Shown piece after piece: positions 31,536 to 44,600 of a DNA stretch of 64,000 bases. Below the pieces are notes generated by a model, which saw nothing but the letters and a program-made list of their open reading frames with translations, searched no databases and was not told the origin of the DNA. Each line of letters begins with the position of its first letter. The first letter of the stretch is position 1. The stretch covers positions 62,001 through 126,000 of the forward strand of contig JAFKAC010000047.1 of the NCBI GenBank assembly GCA_025766275.1, written 5' to 3'. The translations under genes were made by a program, and so were the position numbers. This stretch comes from Lactarius indigo (taxonomy: Eukaryota; Basidiomycota; Agaricomycetes; Russulales; Russulaceae).

Positions 31536-34500
31536 CTAGAAACGATCTGTGCCAGGCTCAGGGTCATCAGTCTGTACGAGGTCATCGTCAACCCAGTCAG
31601 AGTTGTAGTTCTCCGCAATGATCTCCCGGCAGCGATGAGTGCGAAGGAACTGGAAGTGTCCGCGAACTCCGCACTTCCAGCACTGCTCATAGACAGGGCA
31701 GCGGATCTCGGCGTGTCCGGGGTCAGTCCTAAAACACTTGCCGCACCACTTGTTAGCGGCATCTTCCTCTCCCGGTTGTTCTTCAAGCCGGCGCCATAGG
31801 CACTTGTTGGGCCAATGGCCTGCGCTCTGGCAATGGTAACAGTACCGCTTGGTCCGAGGGCAGTTAAAGCTGCGATGATAGCGACTGTCACAGCGCCAGC
31901 ACCGGTCTCCGTTGCAGTTTTCCTGGAGGCGAGGCATCTCTACAGGTCCTCCGGGGCGAGGGGGAAATGGAAGATCTTGGTGGCGGAAAAGGCGAGGTCG
32001 CTGCCATGTGTCGGCGTAGTGTTCTGCGATACGGGTGTAGGCATGGGCGGCTTCCAGCCGACTGCGCACCCCATCAAGCTCTGAGATGGTGTTGAACAGC
32101 AGTCCATGGACTCGATTGCATTGAGCCTGCAGATCAGTGAACTGCCTCTGGAGCGTAGCCCGCTGTTCCAAACAGTTGCGAAGGCGAGAGACCTCCGCAT
32201 CTAGCTGTGGGGAGTTGAGGTCCCTCAGGGCCTCATCTACGGCATATGCCCGCGGATCGTCACGTGAGAGTTGCTGCATTTGATCATCTGACATGACCTG
32301 TGGCATGGCTCCTGGGAGACTATCCAGGTACACAGGTTCTCCATAGACCGGTTGACCTCGGCCCATACAGCCCTTGACGTCTTGGCGGTTACCGGTGTAG
32401 GCGATGTACTTTGCCAATACTTTAGTGCCATCGGGTTGGTTGATGTAGAGGGGGTGGAAGCGGGCTGAGGTCTCTATGTTGGGGAAGAAGGGGAGGCCTG
32501 GGTGGTCGTCGTCTTCATCAGGGTCGTTGTTGGTAGTGGCAGCCACACGCTCATAGTCAATAGGGGCATCCTCCAGTGGAGGCATCGACGAGTGGGAGAT
32601 CACAGAGACTGGGGGAGAGTCAGGAGGAGGGGTGGAAGGAGGGAGTGGAGGAGGAGTAGCAGTTGGTTCAGGAGGGGGAGACAGGGAGGACCTAGGGACT
32701 AAGTTGGGATGTCCATCAAAACTTTCCAACAGTGCAACCAATGCCGGATTGACATCCATGGTGGTTTGTTGTTCTGGGGTAGGGGGTCGAGAGAAGAACC
32801 CTCGTTCGATGGAGCGTTCAACGAGGGCTTCAACAGAGGAGGAGCGAGAAGGCATTGTGTGCGAAGATGTAAGAGTAGAGGAGTGGGGGTCTTTTCCTTC
32901 CAACCTTGTACTTCTTATATGTGAGGAGGGCGCTCCTTCGGCATTCGGGTGTAGTCGGAAGAAGTCTTGAATTGCTTCAGGGGCCGATACATTTTCCTCC
33001 GGTTCCCATGAGTTGTCACTGTCAGGGAAGCCCTTCCATTTGATGAGGTAATGGAGTTTACGTCGTCGTCCCTTCTTGGCAGAGTCTAGAACTTTCTCTA
33101 CTTCCCATTCTTCTTCTCCGTTTATTATGTCAGGTGGGGGTCGTGGGAAGTTTTCTCCATGGAGCGGTGTTTCCCTATATGGTGTAAGTAGGTTGGCATG
33201 GAACACAGGGTGGATCTTCCATTGCAGGGGTAGGGCGAGTTCATAGTTGACCGGTGATAGGACTTTGGTAATCCTAAAGGGTCCATGTCGTTTTGGAGCT
33301 AGTTTGGCAGTTGGATGGCTAGTCCTTATGTTTGTTCCTTCTAGCCACACCATTTCTCCTTCTTTGTATGGCTCAAACTTGGAGGGTCGCCATGCTAGGG
33401 AATCTTGTGCTTTCTTTAGGTTGTCCTGAGCTTCCTTCCTCTTGTTCTTCAGTTCTTCAAGACGTTGTCCTACACTTGGAACTGGGGAGGGTTTTGGCGT
33501 CCATGTGGTGCGTGGGAGTTTTCCCATGATTAGTTCAAATGGGGGAATTCGGGTTGTAGCGTTGGGCCAGGAGTTATGAGCAAATTCTGCCATTGGTAAC
33601 CAGGTTACCCAATCATCCTGTCTTGCATTACACCAAAACCTTAGGTATTGTTCTAACCATTGGTTTGTTCGTTCTGACTGTCCATCTGTTTGTGGGTGGT
33701 ATGCTGTTGAGATGTTCTGTTTGATGTCTAAGGCTTTGCAGAGGGCTCTTGCAAACGTTGATGTGAATCGTGGGTCTCGATCAGAAATGACCTTCTTGGG
33801 AAGGCCATAGTGGCGGTAGATGTGTTGTAAATAGAGTTGTGCGACTCCGGCTGCATCTATTGTTTCGTTGCAAGGGATGAATAATGCTGCTTTTGAACAA
33901 TCGTGATCTGTGACTGTGAGGATTGTGTCATAGCCTTTTGACTTGGGTAATTTGACGATGAAATCCATGCTGACAGTTTCAAATGGTTCTGTCATCTGTC
34001 CAAAAATGGGTGAGAGGCTTGGCTTCTTTGGGTGGGTGTTGACTTTATTGGCTTGGCATGCTGCGCATCCTTTGACATATTCTTCCACATCTTTCTTCAT
34101 GCCAGGCCACCAGTAGTCTCGTGTTATCAGAGCCATTGTGTTTGAAATTCCAGGGTGTCCAGCGCTTGGAAGGTCATGAAAAGCGTGAATTACCCCCCTC
34201 TTAAGGTCGTTGTTCCCTGCAACAACCAAGCGCTCATCTTTCCAGCAGAGCCCTGAGTGTTCTTTTAGGTTGTGGGTATCTATCCAGGTTTTGATACGTT
34301 CCTGGTCTAGGTTCTGTGTGACATAAGCCCATAGTTCTTGTTCCTGTGGCAGTTCCCTTGTAGCTTTGACAAATAGTTCTTCCGGAAGGACTGTTACATC
34401 CGAGTTGTCATGGGAACCATCATCATAGTCTGGTCTTCTTGACAGGGCATCTGCCCGGGCATTCTTGGAGCCGGCAATGTGGTGGAGCTCTATATCAAAT

Positions 34501-35242
34501 TCGGAGAGTTCCAGGACTTCTCGTGCTACCCGTCGGCTGATCTTGTGTGGTTCTTTCCAATATTGGAGGTTTGCATGGTCTGTGTACACCACTACCTTGT
34601 GAGGGGAGCCTGCTAGATATGCCCGCCAGTGTCGTAGAGCCCGCACAATGGCTAGCAATTCTTGATCATAGATGTCATAATTTCGTTCTGCTGGTCCAAA
34701 TGTCTGGGAGTAGTAGGCCACTGGGTGGCGGATTCCTTGGTTATCCTTTTGGTAAAGCACCCCTCCGTTGGCAAATCGGGATGCATCCACTTCCAATTCA
34801 AATTGTTTTTCCAAATCTGGTTGAATGAGCACAGGTTCCTTTCCAAGCAGGGTCTTGAGTGTGTCAAATGCCTTTTGACAGTCTTCCGTCCATTCCCATT
34901 TGGTGTCCTTTTTGAGTAGGTTGTTAAGGGGACGGGCAATCATGGAGAATCCTCGGATGAAGCGGCGATAGAAATTTGCAAATCCTTGAAAGGCACGGAC
35001 TTCTTTGGTTGTTGTTGGAGTGGGCCAGTCACATACACCCTGAACCTTAATCGGGTCCATTCGGACCCTCCCTTTTTCCAATATGACGCCCAGGTACTCT
35101 ATAGACCTAACCTCAAAGGCACATTTCTCCGGTTTTAGGTAGAGATCATGTTCCTCTAGGCGTTCTAGAACTTGATGGACCACCTTGCGGTGTCTTTCCA
35201 GGTCATCAATAGTGGCAATAAGGATGTCATCCATGTAGATTA
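31536..35242 (-). pseudogene. pol: G3a Pol, 3' part: RT active site to C-terminal zinc knuckles
   Basis: About 1,230 codons open from the YMDD motif (35234) to the natural stop at 31536, but separated from its 5' part by G4. Order: second half of reverse transcriptase, RNase H, zinc finger HHCC, integrase DDE core, chromodomain (about 33170-33010), Pro/Ser-rich linker, a region with PIDYERVA, a coiled-coil-like segment, then four zinc-knuckle-like motifs within 31910-31625 (two CX2CX4HX4C, one CX2CX6HX4C, one CX2CX4HX8C), and an acidic tail. Zinc knuckles normally sit in Gag; a cluster at the Pol C-terminus is unusual. The coding sequence after the insertion is otherwise intact. Confidence 0.9.
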
Positions 35243-35478
35243 TGTGGTGAACTCACTGTCACTCGACAGCGAGGGATAGGGTTGAAGACGACGGCGGGCA
35301 AGATAGAGGCGGAGAGAGCGTCGAAGGGGGCGAAGAGGAGGTATCTTGGCTCAAAGAAGGTAGTGGCGCACACAGGGTGGGACACTCAAAGGAGCTGAGA
35401 GGCAAGAGAGGGAAGATGTCACAAGTGGACAGTCTGAGGGACTGTCCGATAGATTGCGCTAGCTTATATACTACAGGG
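35243..35478 (-). repeat. 3' LTR of G4, distal part
   Basis: Matches 50148-50383 apart from two substitutions. Ends in the duplicated target ACTACAGGG (35470-35478) of the Mutator-like element. Confidence 0.95.
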
Positions 35479-35764
35479 AGTCTTTAGAATTTCGCATCAT
35501 TTCCCACGATCCGGCCCGCTTTTACCGCTTCTCCGCCACTCAGATTCAAACTCCGCTATCTTTACTTTTTCTTTCGCACTCAAATTTTATTTTCATAAAG
35601 TAAATACATAAAATAAAAACTAAAATACATTAAATGTAAATGTAAATAACGCGTAAACAACGCGTGTCTGTGTATCGGCGCGCGTCCGTGTATCGTTGTT
35701 ATGCGCGTTTAGGTGGGAAGGATGGGTGAACAATTCCAACCACCTTCCCAACCCCCCACTATTT

Positions 35765-38488
35765 ATGTCCACCCTAGAAATTCCCATCGGCCCCCCAATC
35801 ACCGAAAACACATACGCGTATCGCGTGCACAAGCGAAAGGCACCGGAAGTCACCGTTACGAAATCGCCGCGCGGGAGCATCACGTACGACAGAGAGAAGG
35901 GCGGGATGACACGGGAATGGGCCGATGAGCCCGAGTTCCTGGCCTGGCTCGCAGCCGAGGAGTGTGACAAGACGATCGAGCTTGTTGTGAGTCAAATCGT
36001 GCGGTCAGATTCACCAATCTGGCGGGAACGCCGCGTGTACAGGTGCGCGAGAGAATACACAGGCGGGAAGCGCGATTACAATAACATTAACAACTGGGAG
36101 AGGAAGATCCCATCTAAGAAGACGGGCTGCCAGTGTCGCTTGACGATCAAGCGATATCCACGCACCGAGACAATTCTCGGGAGGTATGAGGACCAACACG
36201 ATCACTCGCTTGGCGATGAGAATCTACGGTTCACCAGACTCTCGGATACGACTAAAGACCTAGTCATGGAAATGGTTCACACTGGGATTGACCCAAAGGC
36301 TATTGTGCGTGGCAATTACATTTTCATTTTCGGCTGACATTTATTGTCACTAGCTAAAACGCGTGCGGGAATCATGCACTAGAAGTCAACGCGATTACCA
36401 TATTACAATGAGCGACATCCGCCGCCTTCGTCGGATCGTGGAGAACGAGGAGATCCGTCTTGACGACAATGACGCGATCTCCGTGAGGCTATGGGTCACC
36501 CAGCTCCAGCAAGCCGGTAGCGCGGCAGTCCTGAAGGACAAGCTGGACCCTCCCCCACTTGAATCTGGGTTATCCCCAGATTCGTTTGTATTGTGTATTC
36601 AAACAGAATTTCAGAAGGAGAGATTCCGAGCACTGGGCTCGAATTTTTTATCTATTGATGCCACTCACAATACTACTCAATATACGGGGCTACAGCTTTT
36701 CACCCTGCTTGTGAGGGATTCATGGGGTCATGGTGCGCTTTGTGGCGATTTGCCGCTTTCGGATACTTACTTCATTTCCGCTCCACAGGCGTTCCTGTCG
36801 CCTGGATGCTGTCGTCAAACGGCACGGAAGCGACAATAACATATTTCCTAAATTTCGTAAAAAAGCGGAGCCCGGAAATCACACCCGCGATTGTGATGAG
36901 CGATCGCGACCAAGCGCAAATGAACGCAATCAAGGCCGTATACTCGGAGTGCACACTTCTACTGTGCTGGTGGCACGTGCTCCGCGCCATGCGGATGCAC
37001 TTCCGCACGGAAGAATTCCCGAAACTTTGGGAACGCGTGCGGGAATGGGTAAAAACACACGACCAAAAACAATTTGATTACTGGTGGGAGGAAATGCAGG
37101 CCGATCCCAAGGCTCCCCAGAGCTTCATTGATTATCTCAAGGTGAATTGGATGCCTGTTGCATCCCTTTGGTCAGGGACAGCAAGGCAAGATCGCACGAT
37201 CTTTCAGGAGGGCGATACTAATATGCTTATTGAGTCGTAAGTAGCCTGATCGGACGGAAAATCGCCAAGATCGCTCACAATCTATTATTATTCTAGTTAT
37301 CACCATGTTCTCAAATCTAAGTGGCTCCAGGGGAAGCGAAATTGGCGTGCCGATCATTTAATACACATACTTGTAAAAGACATGCTCCAAGACTACGTGG
37401 TCCGCTACGATGGCCAGGACCTGGGGTTCCAGGGTGCAGATCTGGCCAAGAAACGCCGCGAGGAAATCCTCGCGCGAACACCAGAAATGAACGCCGAGTC
37501 CATCCGCAGCCTCGGCGGTGATCGCTTTTCTGTGCGCTCGGCAACGGACTCTTCACGGGTGTACCTGGTCGACCTCGGCAAGCAGTCTTGTGATTGTCTG
37601 GACTGGCCTAGGATTCGGCTATGCAAACACGTCACTGCCGTCGGCCATTTCTTTGGGGACAATGACCAACGAGTGGGAGCGGCAGGAGACGCGTCTCCCA
37701 AAGTAGTTGTGCCAGCCCAGGAAGGTTCGCCAGACGCGCGCAGCGATGTGAGTGCAGAAACCACATCAATACTGGAGAATATGATTTCTGTCTCGAAGGA
37801 ATTTCTGGACGACGGCATTCCTTCGTCTCCGGGGACCGTTCGCAGCCTCCAGGCGGTCGAAGCTCACCTGACGGCAGTTGTTCGTAACTCTCGCTCCTCA
37901 GACAGCCCGCTCCCGGACAAAGAGGCAATCCCGCCCAATCATCGCTCATGGACCGAGACCGCAGAACGAATGGGGGCTGTGCGACGACGGAAGCGACCCC
38001 GGCCCAGCACCGGATCGTCCCCCGAACCCCCAGCAACAACGCGCATCGGCGACCTCAATCGTAAGCGACCGCGTGTGAGGATTACGGATCCATACAGCGG
38101 CGGTGTTCGCTCTGGCCGTAATGCTGCACCAGACGCACAAACGGCGGCCCAGAATGCTGACGCGCGCGCGCACGCCGCAGTCGCTGCCAACAGCCCGGAC
38201 CCTCTCTCACAAACCCCAAAACGTGGCCGCAAACGCACGGCCCCAGCTCCATCAAATCCCCCGCCTGCTGTCTCCACCTTAGTCCCCGGCACGGTGGCGT
38301 GGAGCCCTCATATTCTCTCGCAGCCCCTGGACCAAATGCACGCGGCCACCCCATCTGCTCCACCTCCCTCTGTTTCCCCCGTGTGGTACCCCATTCCTGC
38401 CCCTTACCCTCCTGGCATGTACGCGCACGCCCCATATCACTCGGCATATCCTATATATTGGCCCTATGGCCACTCCCCCGCCTCCTAA
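35765..38488 (+). CDS. Mutator-like transposase with SWIM zinc finger, 852 residues
   Basis: DDE transposase of the MULE type. Exons 35765-36304, 36354-36732, 36789-37236, 37297-38488; introns of 49, 56 and 60 bp with GT-AG ends join in phase to exactly 853 codons. The N-terminus has a Cys/His DNA-binding-like region (YRCAREYT, then GCQCRLTI, then DQHDHS). The catalytic core shows the first Asp in SIDATHNT, GHGVPVAWMLSS spanning intron 2, the second Asp in VMSDRDQAQ, CWWHVLRAM, and the Glu in LIESYH. A SWIM zinc finger CDC...CKH lies near 37590-37632. The C-terminal 250 residues are Pro/Ser/Arg-rich. No stop or frameshift, so it could be active. It would bind the terminal repeats and cut and paste the element. 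Confidence 0.93.
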
Positions 38489-38539
38489 CTCTACATCCCC
38501 ACTTTATTTTTTTTTCGGTTCGTTTCTTCCACCTTAGGT

Positions 38540-40830
38540 ATGAAATTTCTCTGTTCATATCTTTTATTGGCTGACGTTCTCACCCCTCCCCCACTTGCGC
38601 TCTCCACCGTACCCGCCTTCACCCTTCGGCTACCTTCGTTGCCCTTTACCTCCTGCAACGTCTCAAGACACGCTTCTCTCAGCTTCACCCCTCGGTTACT
38701 TTTGCTGCCCTTTACCTCCTGCAGCGTCTCAAGACGCGCTTCTCCCGGCTTCACCCCTCGGTTACTTTCGCTGCTCTTCACCTCTTGCAACATCAAGACG
38801 CGCTTCAATCGCCCTTGCCGCTCTCTCCACCCCTTCTTCGTCCCCATCAACGGTTCATGTTGTTCCACTCGCCAGTCGTTTGGTTCTTGCCATTTGGCCA
38901 CACCTCTTTCTGTCATTGGTAAGGGCACGGATCGTCTTTTATTTTATTTTTTTGCTGATTTGTTGCAATGGCAGAGCATGCGCTGTCGTCTGCCACTACG
39001 CCGGATCATTCACTCGTCGTGTTCTTGTCCCACTTCGCCACGGCTTTGGCACCCTTTGTTTTTACGTCTCGATCTTTTGCGCCTTAGCACCTCGTTTCTG
39101 CCTCGTTTCCGTGTTACGTTTCGTCATTAGCCCACCCCATTTCTTATCTCCCTACGCCATCCCCACGCCTCCTTTACCCTCTCCCTTCTTTACGTACCGG
39201 CCAGGCATGTAACAAGTAGGGTCGTCGTATATAAATACCCCTCGATGCTGAATACACGGGCAGCTTATTACCAAGTCCCACGAGCTTACCCGAAAAAAAA
39301 AGGAAGTAAACGAGTGTGAGTGAAGTATGCAGTGAGCCCTTGATGTGATGGGAGTGGACGTCTCAAGACGCACTTGGTCGCCCCTTACCTTCTCCCTTCC
39401 TTTACTTATCAGAATGGCATGTAGCTACTGATATATTTTGTATATACGATACGACCGCCTCCTTGATGCTAAATACATGAGTGCCGGCGTTCTGTGGTTC
39501 GATTCGTGTGATTCAATCCGTGTGATCTCTACTCTCTACTCGACCCTCTATCTCTTTCGGCGTCTTAAGACGCGCTTCCCTCGCCTTCACCCCTTGGTTA
39601 CTATTCGCTGCTCTCCACCTCTTGCAGTGTCTCAAGCTCAAGATGCACCTCCCTCGCCTTTACCAGCTTCACCCCTCGGTTACTTTTGCTACCCTTTACC
39701 TCCTGCTGCGTCTTAAGACGCGCTTCTCCCGGCTTCACCCCTCGGTTACTTTTGCTGCCCTTTACCTCCTGCAGCGTCTCGAGACACACTTCTCCCGGCT
39801 TCACCCCTCGGTTACTTTTGCGACTCTTTGCCTCTCCCTCGCCTTCTCCACCTTAGGTACGGTATTTCTCTGTTCATATCCTTTGCTGGCTGACGTTCTC
39901 TCTCCTTCCCCCACTCGCTCTCCACCGCACCCGCCTTCACTCCTCGGTTACCTTCGCTGCCCTTTACCTCCCGCAGCGTCTCAAGACGCACCTCCCTCGG
40001 CTTCACCCCTCGGTTACTTTTGCAGCCCTTTACCTCCTGCAGCGTCTCAAGACGCGCATCCTTAGGTACGGTATTTCTCTGTTTATATCCTTTGTTAACT
40101 GACGTTCTCTCTTCTTCCCCCACTCGCTCTCCACCGCACCCGGCTTCACCCCTCGGTTACTTTTGCGGCCCTTTACCTCCTGCAGCGTCTCAAGACGCGC
40201 CTCCTTAGGTATGGTATTTCTTTGTTCATATCCCTTACTGGCTGACGTTCTCTCTCTTCCCCCACTCGCTCTCCACCGCATTCGGCTTCACCCCTCGGTT
40301 ACTTTGCAGCCCTTTACCTCCTGCAGCGTCTCAAGACGCGCCTCCCTCGCCTTCTCCACCTTAGGTGCGGTATTTCTCTGTTCATATCCTTTTCTGGCTG
40401 ACGTTCTCTCTCCTTCCCCCACTCGCTTTCCACCGCACCCGGCTTCACCCCTCGGTTACTTTGGCGGCCCTTTACCTCCTGCAGCGTCTCAAGACGCGCA
40501 TCCTTAGGTACGGTATTGCTCTGTTTCTATCCTTTGTCGGCTGACGTTCTCTCTCCTTCCCCCACTCGCTCTCCACCGCACCCGGCTTCACCCCTCGGTT
40601 ACTTTTGCAGCCCTTTACCTCCTGCAGCGTCTCAAGACGCGCCTCCTTAGGTACGATATTTCTTTGTTCATATCCCTTACTGGCTGACGTTCTCTCTCTT
40701 CCCCCACTCGCTCTCCACCGCACCCAGCTTCACCCCTCGGTTACTTTTGCAACCCTTTACCTCCTGCAGCGCCTCAAGACGCGCTTCTCTCGTCTCCACC
40801 CCTCGGTTACCTCGCTGCCCCTCCGTTCTT
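38540..40830 (+). repeat. CT-rich tandem repeats inside the Mutator-like element
   Basis: Two related repeat types. Short units of about 65 bp (38640-38800, 39660-39830) contain CCCTTTACCTCCTGCAGCGTCTCAAGACGC. Longer units of about 145 bp (39850-40790) add TTAGGTACGGTATTTCTCTG and GGCTGACGTTCTCTCTCC. Most contain the inverted repeat GCGTCTCAAGACGC. Small frames on either strand here are repeat artefacts. Confidence 0.9.
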
Positions 40831-41111
40831 CCTCTCCCCTACTCCCTCCCATCTCTTACGTTCCACTGTATTTACTTTTACATTTCTTCTAACACCTTCC
40901 CTTATACCACGGCACTCATAGCTTTTTGTTATTAGCTAATAATAAATACATGTCGCCTGTCTTGGAAAAATAAGATGTTAATCTAATGGTATCTATTAAC
41001 TAATACTTGTTATTATTCTTTGCTCGAGTAAGCAAGGGAAAGTGTGTGCTTGGAACGGAGTCCAAACTTTGTTGTCGGTCCGGAGCGGTACGGAGCGGTA
41101 CGGTCCGTGGG
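40831..41111. other. 3' subterminal region of the Mutator-like element
   Basis: AT-rich, no gene. Directly before the right terminal repeat there is a short GGAGCGGTACGGAGCGGTACGG direct repeat. Confidence 0.5.
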
Positions 41112-41143
41112 AATGATGCGAAAATCAGCCAACTACTACAGGG

Positions 41144-41603
41144 GGTGGTCTGTGCGTAGGTTTAGGGCAGGCTTAGGGCCTGTCCACGAGTGCCGCGCAA
41201 TACTGTGGATTGGAACATTTCAGAGATAAGTTATTAATACTGTCCAATCAGAATAAAGGATAAGCATGGTACGACTGCGCCGCAGTTAATGACGCCATAT
41301 TGCGCCATGATGGCGTGATTCCGCAGTAGCTGCGGAACCTGTGATTAGGACACGTGTTCCTTGTGACTTGGTTGATTATCTTCGTTGATCGGTAAACGAT
41401 CAACCGTTGATTGATACACGTGCAGGTATGCATGTGACTTGGAAAGACAGAGTAGTCACGTGGCACATCACGTGACCGTCGGAGAGCGAAATTCAAACTC
41501 CGATTTCGGATTTCCCCTTTAGGAAGTCGATGACATAAGCCCGGTCCGATCCGGTCCGGCTCTAAGCGCCTTGAGTCACGACCTGGTTTATAGGTTCGTG
41601 ACA
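41144..41603 (-). repeat. 3' LTR of G4, proximal part
   Basis: Matches 50384-50843 with about three substitutions. It follows the second copy of the target ACTACAGGG (41135-41143). U3 carries palindromes: GTTGATCG/CGATCAAC, CCGCAG/CTGCGG and GTCACGTG/CACGTGAC (41455-41476), plus further CACGTG at 41351 and 41417. Confidence 0.95.
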
Positions 41604-41616
41604 GTATCCCCTTTTT
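41604..41616 (-). promoter_or_regulatory. Polypurine tract of G4
   Basis: AAAAAGGGGATAC on the minus strand directly before the 3' LTR. It overlaps the stop codon of pol by two bases. Confidence 0.8.
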
Positions 41617-44600
41617 AACGTCGTGCTATTCCACTAGCACTAGTTGACTTTGGTTTAGGGGCACTGGGGTTGGCTTTGTGAAATTGACTAACAAGGTCTT
41701 GCGCATGGGTCATTTGGGAGGAGGGGAGCCAGGAGTTTTCAGAGTCGGGATACCCCTTCCATTTGATCAAGTAGAGTATGCCCTTCTTGTTTGGCGATAC
41801 TTTGGATTGTAAAACCCGTTCAACTTCATAATGTTCATCTTCCCCTTGGATGATTTCAGGGGGTGGTCTAGTGAAGTTGGGGCCATGTGTGGTGTTTTCT
41901 TTGTATGGAGAGATCAAGGAGTTGTGGAAGACTGGGTGGATGCGCCACGTCTTGGGGAGTTGGAGTTTGCAATTGACTCCCCAGGTAGAAAGGATTTTAA
42001 AGGGGCCGTGACGTCGTGGGGCGAGCTTAGCTTTGGGGTGGGTGGTATGGATGTTGGTTCCTTCCAGCCAGACTAGATCGCCTGTCTTGAATTCATGAGA
42101 GGGGATGGATGTTTTTGACATTCTCATGACTTCCGCTGCCACCTTAAGGGCTGCGGTCACCTCAGAGCGGATTTGGTTTAGTGCATTTAGTCTTTCTTCC
42201 GCTGCAGGTATTTTGGTGGTGAAGTGGGTAGGGGGAATGAACTCCGGCTTGTATCCATACCAAACCTCGAAGGGTGATTTGTGGGTTGCGCTATGTTGTC
42301 GGGCATTGTGTGCAAACTCCATGAATGGGATTAGGTCCACCCAGTTGTCTTGTTGGAAGTTGCAAAAGACACGAAGGTATTGTTCAAGTTCTTGGTTGAC
42401 ACGTTCCGTTTCTCCATTGGTTTGTGGGTGGAAAGCTGTAGATAGTGTGGACTTGACTCCGAGTTTGTTCCAAATTTCTTGCATGACCTTTGATGCAAAT
42501 TGGGGGCCTCTGTCAGAGATGACTTGTCGAGGTAGGCCCGTGCGTCTCCAGACGTTTTCAAGGTAGAGTTGAGCTGTTTCGTCTGCAGTGATGGTTTTAT
42601 TGCAAGGGGAGATGACTATTGCTTTGCTGAGTCGGTCAACCACTACGAATAGTGAATCATAGTTGTGGGATAGGGGAAGGTCGGTGATGAAGTCCATTGT
42701 TATGGTTCCCCATATTTCTTTGGGTATTGCATTTGGTTGTAGGGGTATTTGAGTACGTGGTTTGATTTTAGTGGTTTGGCATGTGGCGCAACCATCAACA
42801 TAAGCCTTAACGAATGTTGATATACCTGGCCACCAGAAGTCTCGAGATACCAACTCATAGGTCTTCCATCGCCCTGGATGTCCTGTGGCAATGTGGTCGT
42901 GGTATGTTTTAACAATGTCTCTTCGTAGGTTGTCGTCTTTTGGTACGTAGACTTGTCCTTTAAACAAGATAATGCCGTCCTCTAAGTTCCATTCTTCTAG
43001 TCCTTTAGCTAGGGATCGAGGACCATTCTTTAGAAGGGATTCGAGGGCCATGCTGACTTCCTTGTCGTAGATCTGGGTGTTTTTGATACGTTGTCGGAGG
43101 GTGGTATCTCCTTGGATGGTTACTGCCGTTCTCTGTACTGCGTTGATGGAAAAATATTTGGTATCCAGGAGTACTCGCTTTTCATCTTCATCCGCTATCC
43201 CCTTTTTATGATCTGGACGCCGAGACAGTGCATCGGACTTATTCTGTGTACCAGGTTTGTGGATGATGATGAACTGGAAGCGAGAGAGGAATAAGGCCCA
43301 ACGGGCCTGTCGGCAGGAAAGTTTTTGTTTTGTGGTAAAATAGACAAGGTTGCCATGGTCAGACCAGATTTCAGTAACGTCATCCCGCCCTTCCAGGTAG
43401 TGGCGGAAGGCATGCAAGGCATGGATGATGGCAAGAAGTTCCTTGTCACAGATTTCGTAGTGACGCTCAGCAGGGAGGAGGGATTTGGAAAGGAAGGCGA
43501 CGGGGTGCCAACGTTGCAAGGCATCCGGTTGTTCAAGAATGGCACCGGTAGCAAAATCACTTGCGTCGGTGATGAGACGGAAAGGCTTAGAATGGTCAGG
43601 CAGGGCAAGGACAGGAGCCTCAGTGAAGCACTGGATTAGGGTGCGGAAAGCGCGTTCCGCCGCGGTATCCCAAGAAAAGGGGACATCCTTCTTGGTTAGG
43701 TCAAACAAGGGGCGAGCGATAGTGGAGTAGTTTTTGATGAAACGTCGATAGAAGTTGCAAAAGCCTAGGAAGGCTTGGACTTGTTTGACAGTACGTGGGG
43801 TGGGCCATTGGGTAATGCCCGCGACTTTTGCAGGGTCCATAGAAACTTGGCCATCGGAAATGACGATCCCAAGGTATTCTACGGAAGTTTGTGCAAAGGT
43901 ACATTTTTCAGGTTTTAGGTAGAGGTCGTGGCGTTCTAGCCGTTAAAGCACGTCGTGTGTCAAGGCCGTAAGGGGGGAGATATCTTTTGTGAAGATTAAG
44001 ATGTCATCGAGGTAGACCACTACATGTCCACCGTCGATTAAGGATTCAAAGATTTGGTTCATGAATGTCTGGAAGGTGGCAGGGGCGTTGCAAAGGCCAA
44101 AGGTCATTACTGTGGGTTCAAAGAGTCCTAAGGATGTCTTGAAGGCTGCCTTGTACTCATCGCCGTCGCGGATGCGAATATTGTTGTAACCCCAACGAAT
44201 ATCTAGCTTGGTAAAGTAACGAGCACCATGAAGTTTGTCAATGAGCTCCGGGATAAGGGGGAGGGGTGCTGCGTTTTTAATGGTTATATCATTGAGGGCA
44301 CGGTAGTCTTGTACAGGTCGGAGTTTACCATCCTTCTTGTCAACAAAGAAGAAGGGGGAGGCCATGGGTGACTTAGAAGGTCGAATGTAACCTTTCTTTA
44401 GGTGTTCAGAAATGTATTCTTTGAGGGCATCGGATTCCTTTGGTGTAAGTCGATAAATGCCACAATTCTTCATAGTGGCTCCTGGTTTGAGATCAATGGC
44501 GTGATCCCAGGGCTGATGTTGGGGTAGTCGGTGGGACGCGATTTCGCTGAATACTTTAGTATATCGTTGGAAGTGGCTTGGAATGTGGTCGGTGGAAGGC

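Larger units (their letters stand above)
35479..41134 (+). mobile_element. Mutator-like DNA transposon (5,656 bp) inside the G4 LTR
   Basis: Flanked by the 9-bp target duplication ACTACAGGG (35470-35478, 41135-41143), the length typical of Mutator-like elements. Terminal inverted repeats are imperfect: both ends start AGT and share TTTCGCATCATT exactly 11 bases inside each end (35490-35501; complement at 41112-41123), followed by CCCACG. It encodes one spliced transposase, apparently intact, and has a long CT-rich tandem repeat region in its 3' half. Being inserted in an LTR that is itself inserted in G3a, it is the youngest or nearly the youngest event of the nest. Confidence 0.93.

Noticed and set aside
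36722..36839. Apparent frameshift in the Mutator-like transposase
   Set aside because: Explained by the 56-bp intron 36733-36788, which rejoins the conserved GHG-VPVAWM segment.
39438..40892. Many frames on both strands in the CT-rich region
   Set aside because: Tandem repeat translations inside the Mutator-like element.
41248..41496. 82-codon frame repeated at 50488-50736
   Set aside because: U3 part of the G4 LTRs, upstream of the inferred RNA start.
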